Shown here: one piece after another, positions 44,167-60,179 of the stretch
Layout: each line of letters opens with the position of its first letter
How positions within the stretch are numbered: the stretch's first letter is position 1
Assembly: GCF_024166365.1 (NCBI RefSeq)
Contig: NC_064839.1
Coordinates: 15,362,878 to 15,426,877 of the forward strand
Length of the DNA stretch: 64,000 nucleotides
Source: Elephas maximus indicus
Taxonomy: Eukaryota > Chordata > Mammalia > Proboscidea > Elephantidae
Direction of reading: 5' to 3'
Translations under genes and position numbers: made by a program
Notes under the pieces: model-generated
What the model was told of the DNA's origin: nothing
Seen by the model: only the letters and a program-made list of their open reading frames with translations
The model's database searches: none

Positions 44167-44799
44167 TAAACTGACATCAAGTGCTGCATAATTATGATCC
44201 CCCTTCAGGAATCTGCCCCTAAGGACAGTAACCATATCCAAAAGATGTCTTACTTCATGGCTCTACCTTCCAGCGTGTGCAAAGGCGTGGTGTGGGGTAA
44301 CTCCGCCATCCGACTGACCTGAGTGCCTAGGCTCACCGGGATCCCGCTGCAGGGTTGGGTGCTGCCCCCAAACCTCTGGCTTGCGGGGTCCAGATAAGGC
44401 CCTGCCACCTGGTCTGTGAGCAGTTCTCACGCTTCTGCACCGGGAGCGTCATCCCTGCAGGCCTGAGAGTGGGCCCTGGGAACCTGTCTGTACCAAGTGC
44501 CCCAGTAGTTCTGACGCCTGTTAAAACTGGGCAGCAGTGCAGCCAGTGACAGGGTGATGGTAGCCCAGCAGAGTCCAAGGCACTCAGAGCAGGCTTCTAG
44601 GAGGTGCGGGGGGAGGACTGCCCTGTGCCACCAGGCCAGCCTGAGGCCAGGACAGCTTGGGGAGCCTGTGCCGCCGACACTGTTCTCCGAGAGCTGGCCC
44701 TTGATGCTGACACCAGGTGAGCCATCTTTGCAAGACCCCTGGGTCCCAAGATGTCCCAGCACTCAGCTGCCGAGGATGAAGGAGAGGAAGCCATGCACC
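44167..44799. other. GC-rich downstream flank of PEPD
   Basis: Overlapping GC-driven ORFs on both strands (for example 44,427-44,762 -) show no recognisable domain. No repeats recognised. Confidence 0.45.
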
Positions 44800-45159
44800 G
44801 AGGGCCATTTTAGGAAATCTTTTTAATACATTTTGATTTTTGAGGGAAAACACAGAGAAAAGGAGTACATACAAATGTCTACCAGACATGTTTTACTGCT
44901 AAAAGGATTATTTTCAATCACCATTTTAAGAATCACTGTCATTTAAGCAAAGTATATAACAGATGTGATCTCACAGATTAATAAAAAAGCTTTCTTCCCT
45001 AGGAAGCTGCACTATTTGGTATGATCCGTGTCAATGCTAGGCTCTCATTTCTGAGCACCATCTCTTGCCACAGGAGGGCCAGGCAATCGGCAGGCTGACT
45101 GGTGTCAAGAGGGTGTGCAAGGCCGAGTCCCCAGTCCTGCTGGGTACTCCCGGCCAGCT
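44800..45159 (-). other. PEPD: PEPD 3' UTR
   Basis: Follows the PEPD stop codon on the - strand. The end is placed by the ATTAAA at 44,822-44,827, the only plausible hexamer I find on this strand in the interval, giving a UTR of about 350 bases. Confidence 0.55.
44822..44827 (-). terminator. PEPD: Candidate PEPD polyadenylation signal ATTAAA
   Basis: Variant hexamer ('tgtattaaaaag' on the - strand). No AATAAA was found nearby on this strand. Confidence 0.5.
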
Positions 45160-45297
45160 CTACTTTGGGCCAGAGAAGGGGGTAAAGGCCTTGTCACGGC
45201 CGGCCATGCATGCTTCAATTTCCTCCACGGTGCGAGGCACACAGGTCAGCAGCTCCATGCCGCTGTCTGTCACCACGACATCCTCTTCGATGCGGAC
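45160..45297 (-). CDS. PEPD: PEPD (prolidase) terminal coding exon, residues 449-493
   Basis: Begins after a 'ctgacccag' acceptor and reads [17 protein letters not shown]... to ...[10 protein letters not shown] and a TAG stop at 45,160-45,162: 45 codons plus stop. In human numbering it supplies substrate-contact Arg450 and metal ligand Glu452 (RIEED). It closes the pita-bread metallopeptidase fold. Phase 0 junction with the preceding exon. The length matches the human C-terminus as I remember it. PEPD is a cytosolic homodimeric Mn-dependent dipeptidase cleaving X-Pro and X-hydroxyproline, important in collagen proline recycling. Confidence 0.97.
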   Translation of the reverse strand, partial: VRIEEDVVVTDSGMELLTCVPRTVEEIEACMAGRDKAFTPFSGPK

Positions 45298-45749
45298 CTG
45301 GGTCAGACCGACAGAAAGATGGTCATTATTACTGAGCTGGCCTCATTCGCTGGAGGGTCTGATTCAACAGCTCGGATCGGACCCCCACCACTGAGTGCAA
45401 GAAGGCCTTTCTAAGGAATGGTCAAAACTCCCTGTGACAGAAGAGGCTGGTCTCACAGTCTTGGTGGATGACCTCCCGTGGGGCCGGCTGCTCACTTTAG
45501 CTGCCCACCCTGTCCTCACCTTGCACCCTGCCCGGTGGAAGAGACCTTTTAGTGGCCGGGGGTTTTATGGAATCAATGTCTCTTCCTGACAAACCACAAA
45601 AAGGGGCAGGCCAGGTGCTTTTCCAGTGAGGAGTCAAGGTTGTCCCTTCTCCCACTCAGGCCCCTGTCTTGGGCCAAAGAGGCACGCTGAGCAGCTGGAG
45701 TGGTGGGTGGGCATTGTGGGAGCAAGAGCACCGGGCCATGGGCACTCAC
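45298..45749 (-). other. PEPD: PEPD last intron
   Basis: 452 bases with donor 'gtgagt' and acceptor 'cag'. No repeat or other gene recognised. The ORF extending the upstream exon into it is read-through. Confidence 0.85.
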
Positions 45750-45941
45750 CCCACCAAAACCACGGAAGCGTTGCAGGACCTCATGGTTGAAGAAGCAGGC
45801 ACGGGCCGGGTCTGCCAGGGCCTCGTCCAGGAGGTGGTCAATGAAGTAAATGCCCGGCTCCACGGTGAGCACCATGCCCGGCTCCAGGTGCCGTGCAGTG
45901 CGCAGCTTCCGCAGGCCGGGCTCGTCGATGCGATCCACACC
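45750..45941 (-). CDS. PEPD: PEPD coding exon, residues 385-448
   Basis: 64 codons, phase 0 at both ends, bounded by acceptor 'ctctcccacag' and donor 'gtgagt'. It starts [20 protein letters not shown] and ends [10 protein letters not shown]. It contains Arg398 (RKLR) and the metal ligand Glu412 within [10 protein letters not shown], both in register with human numbering. Human PEPD, from memory, differs at only a few positions, mostly outside the active site. The frame is intact and there is no sign of pseudogenisation. Confidence 0.97.
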
Positions 45942-49403
<3,462 letters not shown>

Positions 49404-51194
49404 TCAAAACAAGGCTGCAGTGAGTGGTGGGGTCAGCAGCCCGGCCAGGGCTCCCCAGGGTCTGACCCCAAGGGTCAGAGAAGACGTGAAGCTGTTGAAC
49501 TGGCTGAGGCAGGGAGCCTGAGGTGAGGGCAGGAGTGCTGATGGGGCAGCCTGCACACCTGGGCCAAGGGCACTCATAGGCCTGCTCCCCACAGGCACCC
49601 CACCCCCCAGTCTACTCTGCGGCCTATGCTCCGTCCTTCCCTGACCATCATGTGCTTCTGTACCTATGGGAACCCAGTGGGACCCTCTGGCAGCAGCAGC
49701 AGAAAATCCTACATCCCCCCAATAGCAGAAATGCTGTGGCCTCAGTGAACCCGGCCAAGGCCCAGGCCACAAAGCTGCCTCTGAGCCTCAGGCCTGGGTT
49801 GTGCTGCTGTGGGGCAAAGGGAAAGCCTGGGGCTGAGGGAGGGGGCACCCTGAACACTCTGGGATGTGGCTGAATCACCCTTGGAGCTGTGGCGGGGAGC
49901 AAAGGTTTCTGGGGTGAAGGTACAGCTGGCACAGCCTCCCGAGCTGCTTGGCAGGGGTCTGGGCGACCATCTCCGAGGCATCCCAAGCGTCTGAGCCCCG
50001 GCTGCTAATCTAACTCATCTTTGCCCGGTGTTTCTGGGGGCAAAGGCCACAGTGGAGAGCTTCCCCAAGCACAGAGCTCCTAAGGCCACATAGGCTCAGT
50101 GGGGCTGGGGACCTGAGCCCAGAGCCAGCCCCAAGCCTGCCTGTCCCCCTCCTGGCCTGTGTGGGCTGCCGCATAGGGCGCAGGGAGCGCCACCCTCTAA
50201 GAGCTCCAGCCATCATCTGGCATGCCCCTGCCCTGCCCACCAGGCTCTGTGGGACCCCCAACTGCAGCCTCTCCCTTAAGGGAGAGCCCCCCCACCTCTG
50301 GACCAGTCAGAGCATCCAATAAGGTCCTGCCCCCACCCCACGGTGGACACTGGGCCTGGCTGACAGGTAGGGCTCCACATCACTGCAGTGCTCTGGCCAG
50401 TCCCTGCGACACCCTCTCTGGCCAAGCTCAGCCCCCAGGGCCCCGGCTCAGCCAGAACTGGCCCTCCTCATCCCCTTGCTTACAAGGGGGCCCTGGCTCC
50501 CCTCCCCCAGCCACCCTGTTTTGGCTCAGAGCTGGAACCTGCCCTCCTCATCCCCCTTCACTGACTGCCACGTACAAGGGGCCCTGGAGGTTCTGCACAG
50601 TTGGGGACCTTGTTTGACCCTGAACTGGGCAAGGGCTGGGTCACGAGGATCTGGGCCCAAAGCCCTGCACCTCTGGAGTGGACAGAGTCAGATGGCGGCT
50701 TGAAGGTGAACATGAGTGATAGCCCACCCTGGGAGATGCTTGATGGGTACCAGGTCCCTATGTTGGGGCCCCTTTCCTGCCAGAGACAGAGGCTTGGGAC
50801 CCACAGTCAAAGGTCGGATTCTACCTCCTGGATCCCAAAGATCCAGGCTTTGAGCAGGAGGGTGGGGCTGCAGCCTGGCCAGTCCACAGGGCAGTGCCCA
50901 AGCCCTCAGCCAAGCAGAGGATGGGAAGACTCCTGGGCCTGTCCACAGACCCTGCTTCCCTTTATAGTCCAGGGGCCAGTTGACTGTCCCTGCCTGCCTG
51001 AGAGGGCCTGAGGCTGGAGTCCAGAGTCTGGCAGAGTCCAGTGCAGTGTCGGGGGGAGACCCTGGGCAGGCCTGGAGAGCCTCCAGCTGCTGCCAGCCGG
51101 TGTCTGGAGCAGTCCTGGGGCACACGGCATCCTGGGCTGGCCTGGTCTGTACCCTGAGGTGGAGCCAGAGTGGGGGTCTTCCCTGATTGTACCG

Positions 51195-51330
51195 TGTCCC
51201 TGAAACAGAGACCCAGGAGACTTGCATCCCGGCCACACTGCTCCCCTGCCGTGTGACCTGGGCAAACTCCTTTACCTCTGTGCGCCTGGGACCCCACCTC
51301 GGTACATCGGGCTACCATGTTGGCCCCAGA
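51195..51330 (+). mobile_element. MIR SINE fragment
   Basis: 'ccgtgtgacctgggcaaact' followed by 'cctttacctctgtgcgcctg' is the MIR central region. Confidence 0.7.
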
Positions 51331-52939
51331 AAGCTGGCTGCAGCATCTCTGGCATCTGCCAGGGGCAGCACCCCCTACACAGCAGCATCAGCCACTGTTT
51401 ATCCATCACTTTGACAAGCCAGACCTGGGTTCCACGGTTATGTCCACTGTGTACCTGGGTACAAACCAAGCCTGCTGCTGGCCTCAGTTAAGACCTGACC
51501 CACCCTGGTAAGCCCCTCCCATCCCACCTCTCCCTCCCCCTCCCTCCCTCCGCATCCTCCTGCAGCCAGGCCACCTTCTGTTCTAGAAACACACTGAGGT
51601 CTTTCTATGTAAGACCCTTTGCTGTTACCTACCCCCAGCCACTCCCTCCTTGGCCTTGGCCTGCGACTCCTCATCGCGGGGGTCTTAGTGTAACAGCGGC
51701 TACGGCCTCAGGGAGACTTCCCCAGTCACTCACTCTCTGCTGTCCCGACTGTTTCCCTCAGCACTTTTCAGCCCAACACTGGCTACTACACAGGCTTGCT
51801 TACTTTCTTCTGTGTCTCCCCACAGAATGGACGTTCTCCCGAGAACAGGCCGCTGGGTCCCCCCAGGGCATCTCTGCCTGCCCACAGGGCAAGCTCGTGC
51901 AGGGTCGAATGCAAAGCGTGCTTCCCGAAGGTTGGCTCTCGCTCAGAGGCTCAGCTTCTAACAGAGGCTCCCAAGAGCTCTCAGACTTGGCTCCATCATG
52001 AGGGCTGGCTGATCAGGCTGAGGAAGGGCCTCCAGTGTGGTGGCTGACCCCCAACCCTGGGTCTCCTGAGCTTCTCTCAGCCAGGGGAGCCCCTGGAAAC
52101 ATAGCCTGACTTCCAGCCTGGCTAACTGCAGCGGTGGGGCTGCGGTCTTGGCAGGCTCTGGCCAAGGGTGGGAGTCAGGTATAAATCATGCTCGGTGGTG
52201 GCAGCTTGGCTCCTCTCGGGTCCTCATAGCCCCTCACCGAGGCCGGCCCGGCGCCTGCCCGGATATGCAGGCCCCAGCGGCGCCTGGAGTCCTCCTCGCC
52301 CGTGCACCCTCGGGGAAGGCCTTGCACACAAGTCTTCTGGCTGTGACTGGGGGTGTTTCTGCCTGTGTGTGGTTGGGCTTGTGACAGTGCTTAAACGTCC
52401 AGCAACTTGGCCCCAGCATCTGTCCTAGATGGTGGTTACAACACGCACAGCAGACAGGAGCCCTGAAGTGTGTCACTGTGTGAAGTGTGTCCTTAGGCTA
52501 AGTTGGCGGAGGGTGGGCTCAAACCTGAGGGGGCCCTGCTGGCCCAGGCTCAGTACGCAGTGGACACGGCTCTGTCCCCGGCGACCCTCCCGTCTTGGTA
52601 GCCCCCACGCACCCAGAGCCAACATGTCTAAGCTGTGAGGCCTCACTGTTGATCCCCAAGCTTGCTTCTTCTGGGATCCCACATCAGGACACACACTGCA
52701 GGGAACTGGGTGGCATCCTCCGTGCCATCCCTCCCACCTCCAGCAAGCACTGCCTCCTGTCCTGGCTTTCCCAGAACATCTCCTGAACCTGCTCCCTCCT
52801 TGCTGGGCCCCCACCTCTCCTGGATCCCTGCCCGGCTTCCTCCAGGCCCCCGCCAGTGCCTCATCCCCTCAGTTCCCTCCTGCATATGGCTGGGTGCCAG
52901 GGCCATCTATTCAGAATAGTTCCCCACTGAAGAAAGGCA

Positions 52940-53260
52940 CCCCTTAGCCCCCACGCCCCAAGGACAAAGCCCACCTCCTCGGGCTGGCGTCCCTCTCCAG
53001 CCTCGTCTCTCACCCACTCTTGGGCCCACAGCTCTTGGGCCGCAGCCGCGAGACCTGGGCCTGCGGCCCGGAGTGTTGTCACTCCCCCTCTAAGTCCCTT
53101 CCTTCCTGAGACTAACTCCCATTCTCTTGTGGGTCTCTGTGTTGAGGTGCTTTCTCCAGGAAGCCCTCCGTGACTGCCCTTCCTCTGTGCTGCCAGAGTC
53201 CTCCACCAGAGCACTGCAGGACTGTGGCCTGGTACAGCCTTGGAGCCCTGCAGAAGTGTG
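52940..53260 (+). mobile_element. L2 LINE 3' segment
   Basis: L2-type wording 'tttctccaggaagccctccg' followed by 'tgactgcccttcctctgtgc'. The terminal part is missing or decayed. Confidence 0.6.
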
Positions 53261-56200
53261 CCTGTACCCAGCTCCAGGCTGACCATCGGCAGGTGCTGGG
53301 TGAACTCTTGCTATGGTGTGAGCGATGGCTTCCAACCACCAGTACTATGACCTCGTGGCCCCGGATTTGGTGACTCCCACTCCACTTCTGTGTACTTGGC
53401 CCCAGGGTAGGCAGGGTCACCTCTGGGTTAGCGCCCCCATCTGCCTCAGAGAAGCATGCACCCCAGTGCCAGGCCCCAGGCCACTGGCAGGTGTTCTGTG
53501 CCCATCCAAAGCCCCCAGCACCCTCTCCTGATGGACCTGGAGCCTGCTGGGCTGTGGTGGGGTTGGCCCCTCAGAGCCTCAGCAGCAGTCACCACAGCCA
53601 GGAGGCCTCCTGCCCAGAGCCTGACAGCCTGGGGAAAGGCAGCCGAGGGCCTCACAGCACGCCTTCCAGACAAACAGCTCGCTTCATCTGCTGGGACAAT
53701 GGCCCTCAGCCTGAGGGTGCAGGTGGGAGGCCTCAGGGTCTCGAGGCCTGGCCTCATGGGCTGCTGAGGGCTGCCTGACAGGCTGGGCTGGCCCAAGGCT
53801 GAGGGCTGCGGGCTGCCAGCTCACCCTGCACCAGGGGTGGGTAGACCCGTCTGCTGCCAGAACCTCTGGGAACCCGCTCACCCTGCAGATGGGCAGGGGA
53901 GGCCGTCCACTGGGGCTGCAGGCACCTCCTCCATGCTGAGCCCTGTGTAGCCTCTGCTCATTCAGTTCCTCCCCACTCCCCTCCTCTGAGCCTGGACAGA
54001 GCCCCAGGGGGTGGATGGAGGTAAGGGGGACCTGACCCACCATCCTACAGGCAGCAGAAGGGCCAGAAGAAGGGCCCACACCTACACTCTGATCCTGCTC
54101 CTGGCTCCTACCACAGAGGGTGCCCCTGGTCGGGGGATGAGTGGTCTTTGCCACCTGTTTGCCTGGCCCCCTGCATTCCGCACCCATCAATAAGGATGGG
54201 GCCTGACCAGGCAGTCCAGCCACTCCAGCTCTGGCCCCTGCCTGGGTGGGAGCAAAGGCACCCCCCTTACCACAGAACATGACAAGCCACACAGAGTCAG
54301 TGCCCGCTCCTGGGAGCCTGGCCACCCGCTGTAACAGTGCCCTTCTCTGGCCCTCAGACCGAGAGAGAGCCAGAGTACCTCTGTGGGGGTTATCTTGCCA
54401 CTGTCAGCCCCTCCTCTGACTTCACACTGGTAGCCCCACCGAGGGGCTGGGACCTGAGACAGCTGGCGGAGGGGAGGAAGTGCAAAGAACAAAGCAGGCA
54501 TCGTTCACACAGCCTGCCACACAACAGCTTTCACAGACCACTGACACCAGTGCTGCCTGCAGAACTGTGGGGGTGGAGGGAGCACAGGTGCGGCAGGACC
54601 GGGGTGGGCAGGTGTGCAAGGAGGGGGAGGGGGCTGAGACTGCATGCAGCCTAGGTGCTCACAGGCAGAGAGTACAGAGACTTCAGGGCTTCCTTTACTC
54701 TGAGCCCCGTGGGGCTGGGAGGGCCTGAGAGTGCGCAGGACAGGCACACCTGTCTCAGGGTCCATCTGCCTGGCTCACCCCACCCCCGCCCAGCAGCACC
54801 TCCCTGGGGCTTGGGAGGTGCACACAGGCTGGGCAGATGCCTTGCCACAGAAGCCGTGAAGGCTGCAATTGCACCAGCCAGGGCCTAGCGTGCAGGCACC
54901 GCGTCCAGGCCCCCTCCCTGGGGGGCTGCGTGAACGGCACTCTCCCTGCTCTGCCACCCCCTGGGACCTCTGATGGCCTTGCCTTTCCTCTGCGCCTGGA
55001 CAGTGAGGATGGCGCACACTCTGGCCACAGGCCGGGGCCCAGGCCTGCACCCCACCATCCCTGGGGCCGTGTGAACCAGCCTTATTAACCTCTGCCTCAC
55101 CTCGGGCATCTTGGTGTGACTTCCTGATCCTGTTTATTTGCTTTCCCTGGACGCTCACAGGAAGCAGTCCCACAGTCTCAGCGGGCTGTTTGTCTTGGCC
55201 CAGGAGCTGCACCCACAAACCAAGGGCATTTCCGCTGGGACAGGGCATGGGGCTGGCCCGGCCACAGTCTCCTCACTTCTATGAGGCGGCGGCCGCCCCC
55301 ACTGTCCCCCCAGGCCTTCACTGTGTGTCACCAGATAGAATCAGGCCCAAACTTGGGGAGAGTCGGCATGCCACAATCTCAATGGACAGGTTGGGGGGGT
55401 GGGGGTTACTGTTGGGGGGTCTGCTCCATTTCCCCTCCACGGGAATCTCAAGACCCCAGCCAGTGCCCCACTCTGTGACAGGAGTCTTACAGCAAGCCCA
55501 AGGCCAGTCCCACATGATCTGCAGAGACCCGCTCTGCCTGGCTGCTCCTGCTACCCCCGGCCAGGCCTGAGGCCTTGTGCCAAGCAACCCCACATAACAA
55601 GGGTGGCCAGGTATGTGCCAGGACCAAGCCCCAGGCTGTTCCCTGTGAGATGTGGCACCCTAGGGACCTCCTTGTGGGCCTGGCCACTTTCTGAGTAGAA
55701 TTGAGTTGGCTGAGCTGGGCCACTGAGCTGCCAGAACCCTGGCAGGCATTCCTGTGGGTGGGTGAGCAGCTGGGGTCCGGCCAGGCCTTTGCCACCCCAT
55801 CTCAGCAGAAGGAGAGGGGTGGGCAGCACCAGGGGCTAGAGGCCTGGAGCTCTGCACTGGGCAAAGAACTCCTGGGGAGGCCCTGCCCTGAGTCCCTGCC
55901 GGCCACACTGGCTGCAGACGCAGCCCCCACCCCTCTGTACCCCGTCTGCTTCCTCCCACCCTGTCTTCAGGGCTATAGCCAACTCTTACTCCCTCCTGCC
56001 TGTGGCCGGTGGCAGGCTCAGGCCCAAGGGGGCCAGTCCATGCTCCCGACTGGCCCCGACCATGCTGACCACTGCTGTGTTCCTTGGCACCAGGTGTGGG
56101 TGTGAAGGGGAGACTGGGCTCAGGGTGGGGTCTTCCCCCCACCCCTCACAGACAGCTCTGCTTCTGACCCATTCTCCACTCAGCAAGAGGGGGACACGTC

Positions 56201-56630
56201 GGCCCTCCCACGGGCTTAGACCTCCTGGACATTCAAAGGTGCCTGCTGATGCTTGCAGATGTCACTTAAGGTAAAGATGACACAGGTTACGTAACCTATA
56301 CAACTACACAGCTCCCCCCCCCGCCCGGCCCCGACACCATGTGGCAGAGATACCTGGTCATCTCAGAGGCTGGGTCCCTGGAGGGCCCGCATCGGTGGGT
56401 ACAGCTGCTCCCCGGGGCGGGGTGGCGGTGGGGGGTAAGTCCTTACAGACACTGGAAGAACATACCACAGCCCCTTTACACTAGCCAAAAACTTTCACTG
56501 CATCTAAAATACGTACAGCTGAAACGAACATTGTCCTATACAAAACATTCTCATCCCTGGTGTAAAGACAGGAGGAAGAGATATGCCCCCAAGGATGACC
56601 GATTCATGGAGGCTGGATTTAACAGGCGGG

Positions 56631-56798
56631 GGCGGGGCACGAATGGTTTGGGCTTGACTACTAACCTAAGGTCGGCAGTCCGAACCCACCTGAGAAAGGC
56701 CTAGTGATCTGCTTCCGTAAAGATCACAGCCAAAAAAACCCCGCGGAACAGTTCCACTCTGTAACTCGACTTGATGGCAATGGGTTTGGTTGTTTTTA
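56631..56798 (+). mobile_element. AfroSINE, long type, decayed
   Basis: Module 'gagaaaggcctagtgatctg' present. The tail ends 'aatgggtttggttg'. First SINE in ~12 kb of PEPD sequence. Confidence 0.85.
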
Positions 56799-56810
56799 AG
56801 TGGTACATAC

Positions 56811-57013
56811 CAGTGCTTGGTGGTGGACATAGTTAACCCACTGGGCTGCTAACCAAAAGACTGGTGGTTTGAGTCTGCCCAGGGGCACCGCAAAAGAAAG
56901 TCCTGGCAATCTATTTCTGAAAAATGAGCCACTGAAAATCCTAAGGAGTACAGTTCTATTCTGACACACATGGGGTCGCCATGAGTCAGAGTCGATGGCA
57001 ACTGTTTTTTTTA
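56811..57013 (+). mobile_element. AfroSINE, long type, inserted beside the previous one
   Basis: The flanks 'ttaagtggtacat' (left) and 'ttaagtgatgcat' (right) form a slightly diverged target duplication, placing its insertion at the tail of the first copy. Confidence 0.88.
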
Positions 57014-57239
57014 AGTGATGCATTCACATGGCTTAGAAGTCACAAAGTATAGACGGGGACATAGTGAACAACACCCTCACTCTGCACCTGCCCCGCCCTT
57101 CTCACCTCCTGCACCTCCTTCACAGAAAGGAAAGGTGAACCCGGGTTCTTACTCCCTCCTTTCTGCTACACAGAAGCAGTCAAACTGGCCACCCTGTTCT
57201 ATAGTATTCTGTTCTCACACTCTGTCATGGAGATTTTCC

Positions 57240-57400
57240 ACATAAATACTTAAATGAGGTGGCTTTTTTCTTTGATAAACACAATTCAATACAAGAGGCT
57301 GATTTATTCTGCAGCTGCTAAACCCGGCAAATCCAATTAGCACCGTCACCTCATCAGGATCTTACTTCCTTTTAGGTTTTCCTCCTTCGTTTTCCCACTG
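57240..57400. promoter_or_regulatory. AT-rich intronic patch, candidate conserved element
   Basis: Forkhead/GATA-like 'ttgataaacac' and homeodomain-like 'ccaattagc' occur in a short AT-rich stretch with no repeat signature, within GC-rich intron. Suggestive only. Confidence 0.3.
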
Positions 57401-59099
57401 CGGCAGCTCTGAGTTCCCCGCCCTGGGACTCACTTATTCACGGAGCTCCATGCCTGCTGGACACGTGAGGCAGGGCAGGGCAGGGCAGAGGCCTGGCATC
57501 TGCCCAGACCATTTCATGGCTCCTGAGCCTCTGGAGGGTGCCCCTGGGGCTGGACAAGGGGCCTCCCTGGGAAACAGCCGTTGCTCAGGACCCCTCAAAA
57601 GTAGCACTTGGTCCAGCACTGGGCTGCTGACCGCGTGCGTCACAACAATTAGCCACAGGACCACAGGGGCTGCTGAGCCAGGGGAGAGGCTACATTCTGG
57701 GGCATTTACGGCCCTGGGGCTCAGGAATGGAGGGGGTTTGGTGTGTTTGTGTTTTGTAAAGGCTCCACTGAGGGATGAGAGTCTGACGGCCCGGGTCCTG
57801 GTCCCAGTCCTCTGCTCACCTCTTTCTGAACACACCCACCAAGCCAAGCAGCTGCCACCTCTCTGCTGGTGCTCAACAAGGGGGTGCTGACCCTGGCCAC
57901 GCCGTGGGAACAAGGAGACAGGTGGGCTTAAGGAAGGGCACACAGGCAGCGAGGGCTGACTGTGACTGGTCGGGCTCTTGGGTCCAGAGCCTGCACACTG
58001 GATGAAGCCACGCCCCAGGGCTCCCTGTGCTGTCTGCAGTGGCCCCCATGTGGTTTGTGGTGGACACGTGAGCTCTGCCACCCAGGGAGTCCGGTGATCT
58101 GCCTAGTGTCCAGGAGCCTTCCTGCCTCTCCTGAAGCCTCTAGAGCTGGGGGAAGGTGTGGTAGAGGAAGGAGGGGGGGTTGGGCTATAGCCAGAGCTTG
58201 ACCAACGCCAGGTGCTCTCTGTGACCCATATGGAGCGTCCCCAGAGTGAAGAAAGGGGCTGGAGCCCACCTGTCCATGGCTGGCCCTGGACATACAAAAG
58301 GGGTCCTGGGCTCTCCCACCACGCCCATGGACTCCTAAACCTTGGCACTGACTCAGCTCTGGCTCCACCTCAGACCTGGTTTTCCTTACTTCCTACCAAT
58401 CTCTGATGGCGCCAAGTGACCTAACTTGGCTAGCGTCCATTTCTGGTTGCTTACAGCCAAAGAGACTGAACCAACATGAACACAGGTGCCTCGCTGTGGG
58501 ACAGCTGTGACTTGGGCTGTTGGGATGCTTGGTGAGTCACTGGCCATGATGGCGCAGAGGCAGGGAAAGCCCCTTCTGGATTTCAGGATGGGGGACTGGC
58601 AGCAGCCCAAAAGACCATCAGGTTGTGGCCAACGGTCATCAGGAGCCATGTGACCTGGCGGTGTGTGGGGTGTGTAGTGGCCCACAGAAATCTGCTCAGG
58701 CACTGAGGAATTCAGAGGGACCACCTTGAAAGCTCTGGAAGGCCTGCAGCAGGAACAGGACAAGTCCACGGCCCTAAATACTCCCCTTGAGACAAAGGTA
58801 AAAACACTGGGACTACTGCTGGAAGTCTTGTTGTTACAGGGCAGAAAAAGCCAAAGACCAGACCTGGGGTTTGAGCCTGCAGTTGCTGAACTGCTACTCC
58901 TTGTGCCGAATTCACCCACCCAGGCCATGGAGGGAAGGAGCAAGGCCAACAATGACATGGGGGCATGGGCCTCCCAGAGGTGCCACCAGTAAGTCGCCTT
59001 GCACATGTCCTCCAACCACTCTGTACTTGGTGGATGTGGTGCACAGCCAAGGGGCAGCCTGGTGGGACCTGGTGGACTGCCTGTGCCCCAAGGCCTTCA

Positions 59100-60179
<1,080 letters not shown>

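Noticed and set aside
44980-44985. AATAAA on the + strand inside the PEPD 3' UTR as the CEBPG end
   Set aside because: Lies more than 4 kb past better candidates, beyond several SINEs and an L1, and antisense to the PEPD 3' UTR.
57434-59015. Several 140-215 aa ORFs on the - strand in the large PEPD intron
   Set aside because: No domain, no splice-site support, and dense overlap with similar ORFs in other frames.
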